Of a DNA stretch of 64,000 nt, positions 14,825-24,907 are shown piece after piece. The DNA is from Pseudomonas wenzhouensis (GTDB lineage: Bacteria; Pseudomonadota; Gammaproteobacteria; Pseudomonadales; Pseudomonadaceae): positions 3,596,001-3,660,000 of the forward strand of contig NZ_CP072610.1 of the NCBI RefSeq assembly GCF_021029445.1, in the 5' to 3' direction. Both the position numbers and the translations under genes were made by a program. The notes under the pieces were generated by a model that worked only from the letters and a program-made list of their open reading frames with translations, had not been told where the DNA came from and ran no database searches. Positions within the stretch are counted from its first letter, which is position 1. The number at the start of each line of letters is the position of its first letter.

Positions 14825-14855
14825 CAGTAACCTACCCCACAACATCCATGCACGA

Positions 14856-14875
14856 GCGGGAGATCAATCTCCCGC
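14856..14875. repeat. Perfect 9-bp hairpin between dapB and the nuclease gene
   Basis: GCGGGAGAT (14856-14864) and ATCTCCCGC (14867-14875) face each other with 2 nt between. There is no T tract on either side. A similar GCGGGAG/CTCCCGC hairpin lies between dnaK and dnaJ at 16925-16944, so it may be a small dispersed element. Confidence 0.5.
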
Positions 14876-14887
14876 ACCCATATAGTC

Positions 14888-15697
<810 letters not shown>

Positions 15698-15753
15698 TCA
15701 GCTCCAAGCTGACGCATCGAGGCGCGGACGGGATCCGCGCCCGATACGCTGTT

Positions 15754-16881
15754 TTATACGTCGCCGAAGAAGCGCTTCACGCCTTCGAACCAGCCACTGG
15801 CCTTGGGCGAGTGGGAGTCGTCGCCCTGCAGCGACTTGCGGAACTCTTCGAGCAGCTCGCGCTGACGCTTGTTCAGGTTGACCGGCGTTTCCACCGCCAC
15901 CCGGCACATCAGATCGCCGGCACCACCACCGCGCACCGGCGCCACGCCCTTGCCGCGCAGACGGAACAGTTTGCCGGTCTGCGTCCCTTCCGGGATCTTC
16001 AGTTTGACCCGACCATCGAGGGTCGGCACTTCCAGCTCGCCACCCAGGGCGGCATCGGCGAAGCTGATCGGCACTTCGCAGTACAGGTGCTTGCCGTCAC
16101 GCTGGAAGATCGCATGCTCGCGGACGTTGACCACCACATACAGATCGCCAGCCGGGCCACCATGAGACCCTGCCTCGCCTTCGCCAGACAGACGAATGCG
16201 GTCGCCGGTATCGACGCCCGGCGGCACCTTGACCGACAGCGTCTTGCTCTCCTCCACACGGCCCTGGCCGTGGCAGCTGCCACAGGGGTCGGTGATCATC
16301 TTGCCGCTGCCGTGACAACGCGGGCAGGTCTGCTGTACGGAGAAGAAGCCCTGCTGCATGCGTACCTGGCCAATACCGCCGCAGGTGGTACAGGTCACCG
16401 GGCTGGTGCCCTTCTTGGCGCCCGAACCATCGCAGGTCTTGCAACCAACCAGGGTCGGCACGCGGATGGTCACGGTGGTGCCGCGTACCGCTTCTTCCAG
16501 ATCCAGCTCCAGGGTGTAGCGCAGGTCACTGCCACGCTGGGCGCCACCGCGCGAACCACCACGACCACCACCGAAGAAATCGCTGAAGACATCGCCGAAG
16601 ATGTCGGAGAAGTTGGCGCCACCAAAACCGGCACCGCCGCCACCGCCCATCTGCGGATCGACCCCGGCGTGGCCGTACTGGTCGTAGGCCGAACGCTTGC
16701 TGGCGTCGGAGAGCACTTCGTAGGCCTCGTTGGCCTCCTTGAATTTCTCTTCGGCGTCCTTGTCATCCGGGTTGCGGTCCGGGTGGTATTTCATCGCCAG
16801 GCGTCGATAGGCCTTCTTCAGCTCGGCCTCACTGGCGCCGCGCTCGACCCCCAGGACCTCGTAATAGTCACGTTTTGCCAT
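15754..16881 (-). CDS. dnaJ: Chaperone protein DnaJ
   Basis: DnaJ delivers unfolded clients to DnaK and stimulates its ATPase. The 375-residue product has the J domain with HPD (about residues 33-35) in [13 protein letters not shown] Gly/Phe-rich region (about 75-115) follows, then four zinc-finger CxxCxGxG repeats between about 145 and 210 ([32 protein letters not shown]), and the C-terminal substrate domain. It lies 135 bp downstream of dnaK. Confidence 0.98.
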   Translation of the reverse strand: MAKRDYYEVLGVERGASEAELKKAYRRLAMKYHPDRNPDDKDAEEKFKEANEAYEVLSDASKRSAYDQYGHAGVDPQMGGGGGAGFGGANFSDIFGDVFSDFFGGGRGGSRGGAQRGSDLRYTLELDLEEAVRGTTVTIRVPTLVGCKTCDGSGAKKGTSPVTCTTCGGIGQVRMQQGFFSVQQTCPRCHGSGKMITDPCGSCHGQGRVEESKTLSVKVPPGVDTGDRIRLSGEGEAGSHGGPAGDLYVVVNVREHAIFQRDGKHLYCEVPISFADAALGGELEVPTLDGRVKLKIPEGTQTGKLFRLRGKGVAPVRGGGAGDLMCRVAVETPVNLNKRQRELLEEFRKSLQGDDSHSPKASGWFEGVKRFFGDV

Positions 16882-16924
16882 AGTTGTGCTGCACTCTCAG
16901 ATTCGTGAGCTCCAGATACGCCGA

Positions 16925-16944
16925 CGCGGGAGATGGCTCCCGCG
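16925..16944. repeat. 8-bp hairpin between dnaK and dnaJ
   Basis: CGCGGGAG (16925-16932) pairs with CTCCCGCG (16937-16944) around ATGG. It has no T tract. It resembles the hairpin at 14856-14875 (shared GCGGGAGAT). It could stabilise or process the dnaK-dnaJ transcript. Confidence 0.45.
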
Positions 16945-16990
16945 CGGCTAATCCTGCCCGTCGCGAGCGACGGTGGAGCGTAAAGAAGAA

Positions 16991-17011
16991 GCGGCCCGCC
17001 GAGCAGGCCGC
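16991..17011 (-). terminator. Likely terminator after dnaK
   Basis: GCGGCC (16991-16996) pairs with GGCCGC (17006-17011). In the minus direction it is followed by the T-rich TTCTTCTTT. It probably lowers rather than abolishes readthrough from dnaK into dnaJ. Confidence 0.55.
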
Positions 17012-17016
17012 ACCCC

Positions 17017-18933
17017 TTACTTGTTCTCCTTGACCTCTTCGAACTCAGCGTCGACCACGTCGTCACCGGCATCCTTGGCTTCGCCAGCGTCAGCTTGCGC
17101 GGCACCACCTTGCGGCTGCTCGGCGTACATCTTCTGCGCCAGCGGCGTGGTGGCTTCGGACAGCGCGTTCATCTTGGCTTCGATGGTCGCCTTGTCATCG
17201 CCCTTCACGGCCGCTTCCAGTTCGCCAATGGCCTTCTCGATGGCCGCTTTCTCGTCAGCCGTGGCCTTGTCGCCGGCTTCGGTGAGCATCTTGCGGGTGG
17301 CATGCACCAGTTGGTCACCCTGGTTGCGCGCAGTAGCCAGCTCTTCGAACTTGCGGTCTTCCTCGGCGTTGGCCTCGGCATCACGCACCATTTGCTCGAT
17401 TTCTTCCTCGGACAGACCGGAGTTGGCCTTGATCACGATGGACTGCTGCTTGCCAGTGGCCTTGTCCTTGGCGGACACGTGCAGGATGCCGTTGGCATCG
17501 ATATCGAAGGTCACTTCGATCTGCGGCACGCCGCGCGGCGCCGGCGGAATCTCGGCCAGGTCGAACTTGCCCAGCGACTTGTTCTGCGCAGCCTGCTTGC
17601 GCTCACCCTGCAGCACGTGAATGGTCACGGCGCTCTGGTTGTCGTCAGCGGTGGAAAACACCTGCGACTTCTTGGTCGGGATGGTGGTGTTCTTCTCGAT
17701 CAGCGCAGTCATCACGCCGCCCATGGTTTCGATACCCAGGGTCAGCGGGGACACGTCGAGCAGCAGCACGTCCTTGACGTCACCGGCCAGTACCGCGCCC
17801 TGAATGGCAGCGCCCATGGCCACGGCTTCGTCCGGGTTGACGTCCTTGCGCGCTTCCTTGCCGAAGAATTCGGCCACGGCTTTCTGCACCAGTGGCATAC
17901 GGGTCTGACCACCAACCAGGATCACGTCGTCGATCTTGCTCGCATCGATGCCGGCATCCTTGAGCGCGATACGGCAAGGCTCGATGGTACGGGCGACCAG
18001 ATCTTCGACCAGCGACTCCAGCTTGGCGCGGGAAAGCTTCACGTTCAGGTGCTTGGGGCCTGTGGCGTCAGCCGTGATGTACGGCAGGTTGACGTCGGTC
18101 GACTGAGCGGACGACAGCTCGATCTTGGCCTTCTCGGCGGCTTCCTTCAGACGCTGCAGCGCCAGCGGATCATTCTTCAGATCCATGCCGGACTCTTTCT
18201 TGAACTCGTCGACGAGGTAGTCGATCAGGCGCATGTCGAAGTCCTCACCACCGAGGAAGGTGTCCCCGTTGGTCGCCAGCACTTCGAACTGGTGCTCACC
18301 ATCGACCTCAGCGATCTCGATGACCGACACGTCGAAGGTACCGCCACCCAGGTCATAGACGATTACGGTGTGGTCGCCCTTAGCCTTGTCCATGCCATAG
18401 GCCAGCGCTGCGGCGGTCGGCTCGTTGATGATGCGCTTGACGTCCAGACCGGCGATTCGACCGGCGTCCTTGGTGGCCTGACGCTGGCTGTCGTTGAAAT
18501 AGGCCGGCACAGTGATCACCGCCTCGGTGACCGGCTCGCCCAGGTAATCCTCGGCGGTCTTCTTCATTTTCTTCAGCACTTCGGCGCTGATCTGCGGCGG
18601 TGCCATTTCCTTACCGGCGGCCTCAACCCAGGCGTCGCCGTTGCTGGCCTTGACGATCTTGTAAGGCACCAGCTTGATGTCTTTCTGCACGACGTCTTCT
18701 TCGAAGCGACGACCGATCAGGCGCTTGACGGCGAACAGAGTGTTGTGGGGGTTGGTCACCGCCTGACGCTTGGCCGACTGGCCAACCAGAATCTCGCCGT
18801 CGTTGGCGTAGGCGATGATGGACGGCGTGGTGCGAGCGCCTTCGGCGTTCTCCAGCACCTTGACGCTGCCGTTTTCCAGAATGGAGACGCAGGAGTTGGT
18901 GGTCCCCAGGTCGATACCGATGATTTTACCCAT
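17017..18933 (-). CDS. dnaK: Chaperone protein DnaK (Hsp70)
   Basis: DnaK is the cytoplasmic Hsp70 that binds and releases unfolded segments in an ATP cycle driven by DnaJ and GrpE. The 638-residue product starts [18 protein letters not shown]. It has the [14 protein letters not shown] phosphate loop (about 194-207), [14 protein letters not shown] (about 336-349), the linker region [14 protein letters not shown] and the acidic tail ending [10 protein letters not shown]. Two sigma-32 promoters serve it, one upstream of grpE and one in the grpE-dnaK junction. Confidence 0.98.
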   Translation of the reverse strand: MGKIIGIDLGTTNSCVSILENGSVKVLENAEGARTTPSIIAYANDGEILVGQSAKRQAVTNPHNTLFAVKRLIGRRFEEDVVQKDIKLVPYKIVKASNGDAWVEAAGKEMAPPQISAEVLKKMKKTAEDYLGEPVTEAVITVPAYFNDSQRQATKDAGRIAGLDVKRIINEPTAAALAYGMDKAKGDHTVIVYDLGGGTFDVSVIEIAEVDGEHQFEVLATNGDTFLGGEDFDMRLIDYLVDEFKKESGMDLKNDPLALQRLKEAAEKAKIELSSAQSTDVNLPYITADATGPKHLNVKLSRAKLESLVEDLVARTIEPCRIALKDAGIDASKIDDVILVGGQTRMPLVQKAVAEFFGKEARKDVNPDEAVAMGAAIQGAVLAGDVKDVLLLDVSPLTLGIETMGGVMTALIEKNTTIPTKKSQVFSTADDNQSAVTIHVLQGERKQAAQNKSLGKFDLAEIPPAPRGVPQIEVTFDIDANGILHVSAKDKATGKQQSIVIKANSGLSEEEIEQMVRDAEANAEEDRKFEELATARNQGDQLVHATRKMLTEAGDKATADEKAAIEKAIGELEAAVKGDDKATIEAKMNALSEATTPLAQKMYAEQPQGGAAQADAGEAKDAGDDVVDAEFEEVKENK

Positions 18934-19008
18934 GAAAATTCTCCCGAAACTTTGATTATTCCGTCGCCGCCTGTCGCGGGCGCCGGTAGCACTAAAACGC
19001 TTGACTCA

Positions 19009-19037
19009 AAAATGGGGTCGCCCCCAGAAATTTCAAG
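19009..19037 (-). promoter_or_regulatory. Sigma-32 heat-shock promoter of dnaK
   Basis: On the minus strand CTTGAAA (complement of 19031-19037) and CCCCATTTT (complement of 19009-19017) are 13 bp apart. This is a near-perfect match to the sigma-32 consensus. The -35 element overlaps the grpE stop codon at 19033-19035. Confidence 0.85.
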
Positions 19038-19602
19038 CCTGCTCGTCGATGGACGGCGGCGGTGTGGTCGGCGCCTTGCTGACCACGACCATGGCCGGGC
19101 GCAGCAGGCGACCATTGAGCAGATAGCCCTTCTGGAACACCTTGAGCACCGAGTTCGGCTCGGTATGGATGCTTTCCTCCATGGCCATGGCCTGATGATG
19201 ATCCGGATTGAACGGAGCCCCATGCGGATCGATCGCTTCCAACTGGTGGCGCGCCAGGGTGTCGAGGAACAGTTTGAGGGTCAGTTGCATGCCCTCGCGC
19301 ACAGCCTTGAGCGCTTCGTCGTCCGGGCTGGACAACTCCAGACCACGCTCCAGGCTGTCGACCACCGGCAGCAGGTCGTTGGCGAATTTCTCCAGGGCAA
19401 ACTTGTGCGCCTTTTCCACGTCCTGTTCGGCGCGACGGCGCACGTTCTGCAACTCGGCCGCTACGCGCAGCGACTGATCCTGCGCGGCGGCCAGCTGCTC
19501 TTCCAGGGCCTGTACGCGAGCCGCCAGGTCATCGCTCGGCGCGGCACTCTCGGCCGCCTGAGGTTCGGGGTTCTGCGTGTCCAGGTTCTGTTCGTCAGCC
19601 AT
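19033..19602 (-). CDS. grpE: Nucleotide exchange factor GrpE
   Basis: GrpE drives ADP release from DnaK. The 189-residue product has an N-terminal acidic/coiled-coil part (about 30-85, [19 protein letters not shown]) and the C-terminal beta domain with [16 protein letters not shown] and [18 protein letters not shown]. The start ATG at 19602 has GAGGAG 7 nt upstream; a longer in-frame start at 19623 is not needed. The gene diverges from recN, with opposed heat-shock and SOS-type control elements between them. Confidence 0.96.
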   Translation of the reverse strand: MADEQNLDTQNPEPQAAESAAPSDDLAARVQALEEQLAAAQDQSLRVAAELQNVRRRAEQDVEKAHKFALEKFANDLLPVVDSLERGLELSSPDDEALKAVREGMQLTLKLFLDTLARHQLEAIDPHGAPFNPDHHQAMAMEESIHTEPNSVLKVFQKGYLLNGRLLRPAMVVVSKAPTTPPPSIDEQA

Positions 19603-19655
19603 GCCTATCTCCTCTCGAATCAATCAGCGCGGCTCCAGCCCGCGCACCTGCCGCC

Positions 19656-19684
19656 TATATGGAGTCAATTCCACAGGTTTCAAG
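19656..19684 (-). promoter_or_regulatory. Sigma-32 heat-shock promoter of grpE-dnaK
   Basis: On the minus strand CTTGAAA (complement of 19678-19684) precedes CTCCATATA (complement of 19656-19664) by 13 bp. The match to CTTGAAA-N13-CCCCATTTA is close. It is placed about 55 bp before the grpE start. Confidence 0.8.
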
Positions 19685-19700
19685 GGGCGATAGACGAGGA

Positions 19701-19737
19701 TTGCCAGGAAAAGAAAAAACACTGTATAAATAACCAG
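19701..19737 (+). promoter_or_regulatory. recN promoter with LexA box
   Basis: A -35 TTGCCA (19701-19706) and -10 TATAAA (19725-19730) are 18 bp apart. A 16-bp LexA-type site, CTGT-ATAAATAA-CCAG (19722-19737), covers the -10. It differs from CTGT-N8-ACAG at one position. LexA bound here would block the promoter until DNA damage. Confidence 0.8.
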
Positions 19738-19760
19738 ACATCAACTCGGGAGCGTTCGCC

Positions 19761-21437
19761 ATGCTGGTGCACCTGTCCATTCACAACTACGCCATCGTCG
19801 ACCACCTGGACCTCGAGCTGGATGCCGGCATGAGCGCCATCAGCGGCGAAACCGGCGCCGGCAAGTCGATCATGCTCGACGCCCTTGGCCTGTGCCTGGG
19901 TGATCGTGCCGACAGCGGCGTGGTGCGCCCCGGCGCCGACAAGGCGGATATCCTCGCCAGCTTCGACCTGGCGGACATTCCCGAAGCCCGCGCCTGGCTT
20001 GCCGAGCGCGATCTGGACAACGACGGCCCATGCATCCTGCGCCGGGTGATCACCGCCGAGGGCCGCTCGCGCGGCTACATCAACGGCAGTCCCTGCCCGC
20101 AGGCCGACCTCAAGGCACTGGGCGAGCTGATCATCGATATCCACAGCCAGCACGAACACCAATCGCTGCTCAAGACCGACACCCACCGCCGCCTGCTCGA
20201 CGAGTACGCCGGCAGCCAGGAGCTGGCGCGCCAGGTGCAACTCGCCGCGCAGCGCTGGAAGCAGACGCGCAACGAACTGGAGCGTATCTCCAGCCAGGGC
20301 GACGAGCAGCGCGCTCGCCATCAACTGCTTAGCTATCAACTGGAAGAGCTGGAAAATCTGGCGCTGGGCGAGCATGAACTGGAGCAGCTGGAACAGGAGC
20401 ACAAGGCACTGAGCAATGCCGAAGCCCTGCTCGGCGCCTGTCGTCAGGTACTGGATCTGTGCAGTGAGAGCGACGCCGGCAACCTACTGTCGGCACTCAC
20501 CGCCAGCCTCAATCGCCTTGGCGCATTCGGCGGCCAGGGCGGCGCACTGAGTGAAGCGAGCAACCTGCTGGCCAGCGCACAGATCCAGATCGAGGAGGCC
20601 GTGGGCGAACTGAACCGCTTCGTCGATCACTTCGATGCCGACCCGCAGCGCCAGCAGTTTCTCGAAGAACGCCTGGACAGCATCTACACCCTGGCACGCA
20701 AGCACCGTATTCAGCCCACCGAACTGGCCGCCCTGCAGCAGCAACTGTTCGATGAACTGGAAGGTCTGAATGCCGATGATCAGGCCAGCGAACGCCTGAG
20801 CGAGGAGCTGGCCGCCTACGAGCGCCACTATCAGGAAAAGGCCGGCGAACTCAGCACGCTACGCGGTAAGGCTGCCGCATGCCTGGCCGCCGCCGTCGAG
20901 CAGGAAATGCAGGCGCTGGGCATGCCGGGCGGGCGTTTCAATATTCAACTGCAGGCACTGAACAGCGAAGAACCCCATGCCAACGGCCTGGAGAGCGTGG
21001 AGTTTCTGGTCAGCGCCAACCCCGGCCAGCCGCTACGCGGCCTGGCCAAGGTGGCCTCGGGCGGTGAATTGTCACGCATCAGCCTGGCCATCCAGGTGAT
21101 CACCGCGCAGACCTCGCGCGTACCAACCCTGGTCTTCGATGAAGTGGACGTCGGCATTGGCGGGCCTACGGCGGAAGTGGTCGGCCAACTGCTGCGCCGC
21201 CTCGGCGAGCGCGGTCAGGTGCTGTGCGTCACCCACCTGCCGCAGGTGGCTGCGCAGGGCCATCAGCACCTGTTCGTGCACAAGCGGCGCGGCGAGGACG
21301 CCACCTCCACGGCAGTCAGCAAGCTGGACGAGAGCGGCCGCGTCGAAGAAATCGCCCGCATGCTCGGCGGCGTCGACCTGACCGAGGAATCCCTGGCCCA
21401 CGCGCGCAAGATGGTTACCAGCGCCCAGGCAGCCTGA
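19761..21437 (+). CDS. recN: DNA repair protein RecN
   Basis: RecN is an SMC-like ATPase acting early in double-strand-break repair. The 558-residue product has Walker A GETGAGKSIML near the N-terminus, long central helical arms (about 150-370) and the signature KVASGGELSRISLAIQV. Walker B LVFDEVDVGIGG and LCVTHLPQVAA follow. The ATG at 19761 has a short GGGAG ribosome site. Regulation by LexA is suggested by the operator just upstream. Confidence 0.97.
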   Translation: MLVHLSIHNYAIVDHLDLELDAGMSAISGETGAGKSIMLDALGLCLGDRADSGVVRPGADKADILASFDLADIPEARAWLAERDLDNDGPCILRRVITAEGRSRGYINGSPCPQADLKALGELIIDIHSQHEHQSLLKTDTHRRLLDEYAGSQELARQVQLAAQRWKQTRNELERISSQGDEQRARHQLLSYQLEELENLALGEHELEQLEQEHKALSNAEALLGACRQVLDLCSESDAGNLLSALTASLNRLGAFGGQGGALSEASNLLASAQIQIEEAVGELNRFVDHFDADPQRQQFLEERLDSIYTLARKHRIQPTELAALQQQLFDELEGLNADDQASERLSEELAAYERHYQEKAGELSTLRGKAAACLAAAVEQEMQALGMPGGRFNIQLQALNSEEPHANGLESVEFLVSANPGQPLRGLAKVASGGELSRISLAIQVITAQTSRVPTLVFDEVDVGIGGPTAEVVGQLLRRLGERGQVLCVTHLPQVAAQGHQHLFVHKRRGEDATSTAVSKLDESGRVEEIARMLGGVDLTEESLAHARKMVTSAQAA

Positions 21438-21446
21438 AGCGACGTA

Positions 21447-21494
21447 GCCTGGATGCAATCCGGGAGCCTCAAGCCACCCGGATTGCATCCAGGC
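21447..21494. repeat. REP-like inverted repeat, copy 1
   Basis: A perfect 18-bp inverted repeat (21447-21464 with 21477-21494, 12-nt loop) starts 9 bp after the recN stop, with the core GGATGCAATCCGG. A second diverged copy with the same core lies after dld at 31209-31256. This is the behaviour of a dispersed extragenic palindrome. Confidence 0.75.
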
Positions 21495-21507
21495 CACGAC
21501 AAAGTAA

Positions 21508-21531
21508 AAAGGCGACCCGAGGGTCGCCTTT
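21508..21531. terminator. Terminator shared by fur and recN
   Basis: AAAGGCGACCC (21508-21518) pairs perfectly with GGGTCGCCTTT (21521-21531). In the fur direction (minus) the stem is followed by T5; in the recN direction only TTTC follows, so it mainly serves fur. Confidence 0.8.
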
Positions 21532-21549
21532 CTGATTGCAGCAGAAGCA

Positions 21550-21954
21550 TCAGCTCTTCTTGCGTACGTACAGCACCAGGTTGTGATCGACCAGCTCGAA
21601 ACCGTGTTCTTTAACGATCTCTTTCTGGCGCTTCTCGATCTCGGCGTCAAAGAACTCGATGACCTCGCCCGAGTCGACGCAGACCATATGATCGTGATGG
21701 CCGCTGTCGGCCAGCTCGAATACGGCATGGCCGCCATCGAAGTTGTGACGCACCACCAGGCCGGCAGCCTCGAACTGAGTCAGCACGCGGTATACGGTGG
21801 CCAGACCGACATCCTCGCCAGCCTCCATCAGCGCCTTGTAGACATCCTCGGCGCTCATGTGCCGATGTTCGGCGTTATCCAGCATCTGCAGGATTTTGAC
21901 TCGTGGCAGAGTCACCTTCAGTCCAGCTTTGCGCAGTTCGTTATTTTCAACCAT
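21550..21954 (-). CDS. fur: Ferric uptake regulator Fur
   Basis: Fur represses iron-uptake genes when loaded with Fe2+. From the ATG at 21954 the protein is 134 residues (MVENNELRKAGLKVTLPRVK), the Pseudomonas length; an in-frame extension to 22167 overlaps bamE and is rejected. The N-terminal winged helix contains LATVYRVLTQFEAAGLV. The dimer domain holds the metal ligands in HHDHMVCVDSGEVIEF. It is divergent from bamE across a 95-bp control region. Confidence 0.97.
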   Translation of the reverse strand: MVENNELRKAGLKVTLPRVKILQMLDNAEHRHMSAEDVYKALMEAGEDVGLATVYRVLTQFEAAGLVVRHNFDGGHAVFELADSGHHDHMVCVDSGEVIEFFDAEIEKRQKEIVKEHGFELVDHNLVLYVRKKS

Positions 21955-21979
21955 GGTCTGCTTTCTCGTAGGGGCTGCT

Positions 21980-22008
21980 TTCGCAGCCTCCCTTAATACG
22001 GGTATGAT
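21980..22008 (+). promoter_or_regulatory. Probable bamE promoter
   Basis: A -10 TATGAT (22003-22008) lies 17 bp after a 4/6 -35, TTCGCA (21980-21985). It is in the fur-bamE spacer, 41 bp before the bamE start. Confidence 0.5.
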
Positions 22009-22049
22009 CCGGGGTTCAAGTTGCCCAAGATAGTGGAAGTCACCCTCCG

Positions 22050-22568
22050 ATGCAAAAAACCAAGCTCTTGCTGACCAGCCTGTCGCTGACCGGGCTCTTC
22101 GCACTCGCCGGTTGTTCATTCCCCGGGGTTTACAAGATCGACATTCAACAGGGCAATGTCGTGACACAGGACATGATAGACCAGCTGCGCCCTGGAATGA
22201 CCCGACGCCAAGTGCGGTTTATCATGGGCAACCCGCTGATCACCGATACCTTCCATGCTGATCGCTGGGACTATCTGTACAGCATCCAGCCAGGTGGTGG
22301 GCAGCGCTTTCAGGAGCGCGTGAGCTTGGTGTTCGACGGCAATGACCAGTTGGTCGGCCTGGCCGGTGATTTCATGCCCGGCGTCAGCCGTGATCAGGCC
22401 ATCATGGGCCAGAGTAGCGATACCAGCAGCGCTCAGCCGCAAGCCCAAGCGCAGGATGAAACGCCGCCCGCACCCGGCTCGCTGCTGGAGCAGATTCAGC
22501 GCGAAGTGGATCAGGTCGAGACCGTTCCGGTGCCGACTCCCGAGCCGCTGGACACCGACCCGCAGTAA
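22050..22568 (+). CDS. bamE: Outer membrane assembly lipoprotein BamE
   Basis: BamE (SmpA/OmlA) is a lipoprotein of the BAM complex that folds outer-membrane beta-barrels. The 172-residue product has a signal peptide with lipobox ALAGC (Cys22). The conserved domain follows: [20 protein letters not shown] and later [13 protein letters not shown]. The last ~60 residues are Gln/Pro-rich and variable. A strong terminator follows 12 bp after the stop. Confidence 0.96.
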   Translation: MQKTKLLLTSLSLTGLFALAGCSFPGVYKIDIQQGNVVTQDMIDQLRPGMTRRQVRFIMGNPLITDTFHADRWDYLYSIQPGGGQRFQERVSLVFDGNDQLVGLAGDFMPGVSRDQAIMGQSSDTSSAQPQAQAQDETPPAPGSLLEQIQREVDQVETVPVPTPEPLDTDPQ

Positions 22569-22580
22569 CAGATGCACACA

Positions 22581-22609
22581 AAAAAGCCCGGAGCGAATCC
22601 GGGCTTTTT
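22581..22609. terminator. Bidirectional terminator between bamE and rnfH
   Basis: AAAAAGCCCGGA (22581-22592) pairs with TCCGGGCTTTTT (22598-22609), with T tracts at both ends. It serves the convergent bamE and rnfH transcripts. Confidence 0.88.
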
Positions 22610-22643
22610 CATATCTGTGCCCTGCCGAGCAGCCTCGCGGAAG

Positions 22644-22964
22644 TCAGGCTGACTCCTCGCCCTCTTCCCGCGCTTTTGCTTTAGCCGCACGCTGTTTACG
22701 CACTTCCTTCGGATCGGCAATCAGCGGCCGATAGATCTCGACCCGCTCGCCCTCCTCCAACACACGCTCTTCCGGCTTGCTTACCGCCTTGCCGAAAATG
22801 CCCAGCGGCGCCTGGCTCAGATCCAGGCCCGGGAAGAACTGCTGCAAGCCGGAACGCAATGCAGCCTCACGCACCGTGGTGCCCTGCGGTACCGACAGGC
22901 GCAACAGCTTCTGCCGCTCGGCGAGGGCATACACCACTTCAACGGCGATGCTCGGCTTATCCAT
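22644..22964 (-). CDS. rnfH: RnfH family protein
   Basis: A 106-residue protein of the RnfH (UPF0125) family, with a ubiquitin-like beta-grasp fold. It shows IAVEVVYALAERQKLLRLSV, an RSGLQQFFPGLDL segment and GERVEIYRPLIADPKEVRKQRA, the family's C-terminal hallmark, followed by a charged tail. Its start overlaps the end of ratA by 8 nt, so the two are translationally coupled, as is common in gammaproteobacteria. The molecular role is not established. Confidence 0.92.
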   Translation of the reverse strand: MDKPSIAVEVVYALAERQKLLRLSVPQGTTVREAALRSGLQQFFPGLDLSQAPLGIFGKAVSKPEERVLEEGERVEIYRPLIADPKEVRKQRAAKAKAREEGEESA

Positions 22965-23391
22965 ACAGTTGCTTGGCTCGCTGGCAGAAGGCGTCGACCA
23001 TGGTATTGGTCGCCTGATTGAACAACGGCCCCAGCGTCGCGCGCACCAGTGGCCCGGCGTAGTCGAAGGTCAGATCCAGGCTGATCTTGCAGGCCTTGTC
23101 GCCCAGCGCCTTGAACTCCCAGACGCCGTTGAGACTGGTAAATGGGCCTTCCTGCAAATTCATCTCGATACGCTGCCCAGGCAGCAGTACGTTACGCGTA
23201 ACGAAGCGCTGACCGATGCTGCCCTTGGCAACCTCAAGGCTGGCCAGCATATGCGTTTCGCTGACTTCCAACACCTCACTGGCCCGGCACCAGGGCAGAA
23301 ACTGCGGGTAGCTGGCCACATCGTTGACGAGGTCAAACAGCGCCTGCGCCGGATAAGGCAGCAAGGCCGAACGCTGGATTCGAGTAGCCAT
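22957..23391 (-). CDS. ratA: RatA family (START-domain) ribosome-association protein
   Basis: A 144-residue START/polyketide-cyclase-fold protein of the RatA/COQ10-like family. It begins MATRIQRSALLPYPAQALFDLVNDVASYPQFLPWC, the family hallmark. In E. coli RatA was reported to block 70S formation, while relatives bind ubiquinone, so the role here is uncertain. It starts immediately after the stop of the upstream transporter gene and overlaps rnfH. Confidence 0.93.
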   Translation of the reverse strand: MATRIQRSALLPYPAQALFDLVNDVASYPQFLPWCRASEVLEVSETHMLASLEVAKGSIGQRFVTRNVLLPGQRIEMNLQEGPFTSLNGVWEFKALGDKACKISLDLTFDYAGPLVRATLGPLFNQATNTMVDAFCQRAKQLYG

Positions 23392-24804
23392 TTACTTGCT
23401 CAGCTCCGCAATGAACACGATCAGCACGCCGATTGGTGCCACGACGCGAATCAGCCAGAGTGCCAGATTGAACAGCAGCGGGCTTCTGATGGCCAACTCG
23501 TCGCGCACGGTGGCGCGGCTCAACACCCAGCCAGCGAATAGGGCAAAGGACAGACCGCCCAGTGGCAGCAGGATACGGCTGGTGAGGTAATCGATGCTGT
23601 CGAAGAAGGTCTTGCCACCCTCGGCGCCCCACTGCAGCAGATGGAAACCATCTTCTGCGAAGACAAAGAACTTGGCCTCGGCCCAGAGGTTGAACGACAG
23701 CACCGTGCCCATCCCGACCAGCCAGCAGAACAATGCCAGCACAGCCGTGACCTTGGCACGACTGCGCCCGGTTTTCTCGACGAAGTAGGCCACGGCCGGC
23801 TCCAGCATGGAGATCGACGAACTCCATGCGGCGACAGCCACCAGCACGAAGAAGACCAAACCCATCACCTGACCGAAAGCGATATTGCCGAAGGCAATCG
23901 GCAGGGTGACGAACATCAGTCCCGGACCACCGCCCGGCTCCAGGCCGGCGGCAAAGATGATGGGGAACAGCGCCAGACCGGCGGTCAGCGCCACCAGCGT
24001 ATCGAGCACACCAACGGTCAGCACAGTGGCACCAATCGAGGCTTTCTTCGGCATATAGGCGCCATAGACCATGATCGAACCGATACCCACGCTCAGGGTG
24101 AAGAAGGCATGGCCCATCGCGGCGAGAATGCCATCCTGTACCTTGCTCGGATCGAAATGGAAGAGGAAGTCGAAGCCTTCGCGGAAGTGACCGGTAGTAA
24201 AGCTGTAACCCAGCAGTACCAGCAGCAGCACGAACAGCAGCGGCATCATGATGCGCAGGCTGCGCTCCAACCCGGCCACCACACCCTTGGCAATGACGAA
24301 GGCAGTAATCACCATGAACAGACTGTGCCACAGGGTCAGCCGCCAGGGATCAGACGTCAGCCCACCGAACGCCGCACCTGCGCCCTCGGCGCTGATGCCG
24401 GTGAAGTCGCCACGTCCCATGCCGAGAATGTAATCCAGCGACCAGCCTGCGACCACGCTGTAGAAGGACAGGATCAGCAGCGCAGCGACCATGCCGATCA
24501 ACGCAGCCAGCGACCAGTGCTTCGAGGCTCCGGCCTCAATCGCCAGGCTCTTCATCGCATTGACCGGGCTCTGCCGGCCACGCCGGCCGATCAGGGTTTC
24601 CGCCAGCATGATCGGTAGCCCGACCAGGGCGATACAGAACAGGTACATGACGACGAATGCACCGCCGCCGTAGACCCCGGTCATGTAGGGGAATTTCCAG
24701 ATATTGCCAAGGCCTACGGCGGAGCCGGTGGCCGCCAGAATGAACACCCAGCGACTGGCCCAGGCACCATGAATTGAAACGTTGTCGCTCGCCATTGCGG
24801 CCAA
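23392..24804 (-). CDS. Sodium-dependent transporter, NSS family
   Basis: A 470-residue transporter of the neurotransmitter:sodium symporter (LeuT-like) family. TM1 carries the family signature GSAVGLGNIWKFPYMTGVYGG that forms sodium and substrate sites. About 11-12 hydrophobic segments follow. TM6 region FFTLSVGIGSIMVYGAYMP is also conserved. The substrate, probably an amino acid, cannot be read from sequence. It directly precedes ratA with no gap and diverges from smpB. Confidence 0.92.
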   Translation of the reverse strand: MAAMASDNVSIHGAWASRWVFILAATGSAVGLGNIWKFPYMTGVYGGGAFVVMYLFCIALVGLPIMLAETLIGRRGRQSPVNAMKSLAIEAGASKHWSLAALIGMVAALLILSFYSVVAGWSLDYILGMGRGDFTGISAEGAGAAFGGLTSDPWRLTLWHSLFMVITAFVIAKGVVAGLERSLRIMMPLLFVLLLVLLGYSFTTGHFREGFDFLFHFDPSKVQDGILAAMGHAFFTLSVGIGSIMVYGAYMPKKASIGATVLTVGVLDTLVALTAGLALFPIIFAAGLEPGGGPGLMFVTLPIAFGNIAFGQVMGLVFFVLVAVAAWSSSISMLEPAVAYFVEKTGRSRAKVTAVLALFCWLVGMGTVLSFNLWAEAKFFVFAEDGFHLLQWGAEGGKTFFDSIDYLTSRILLPLGGLSFALFAGWVLSRATVRDELAIRSPLLFNLALWLIRVVAPIGVLIVFIAELSK

Positions 24805-24907
24805 GCCCCCATCATGCGGGAAAAAAGATCGCGCATTGTCGGAGATTCACGGCATTGGCTCAAGTTTGGCAGGGTAACGCCCCATGGCGCAGGCGCGGGC
24901 GACTCCC

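Noticed and set aside
17095..19833. 912-codon open frame antisense to dnaK and grpE
   Set aside because: Shadow of dnaK/grpE codons; no domain and it crosses two genes and their promoters.
21955..22167. N-terminal extension of fur to 22167
   Set aside because: It would overlap the bamE promoter and coding start; the 134-residue form is the known Pseudomonas Fur.
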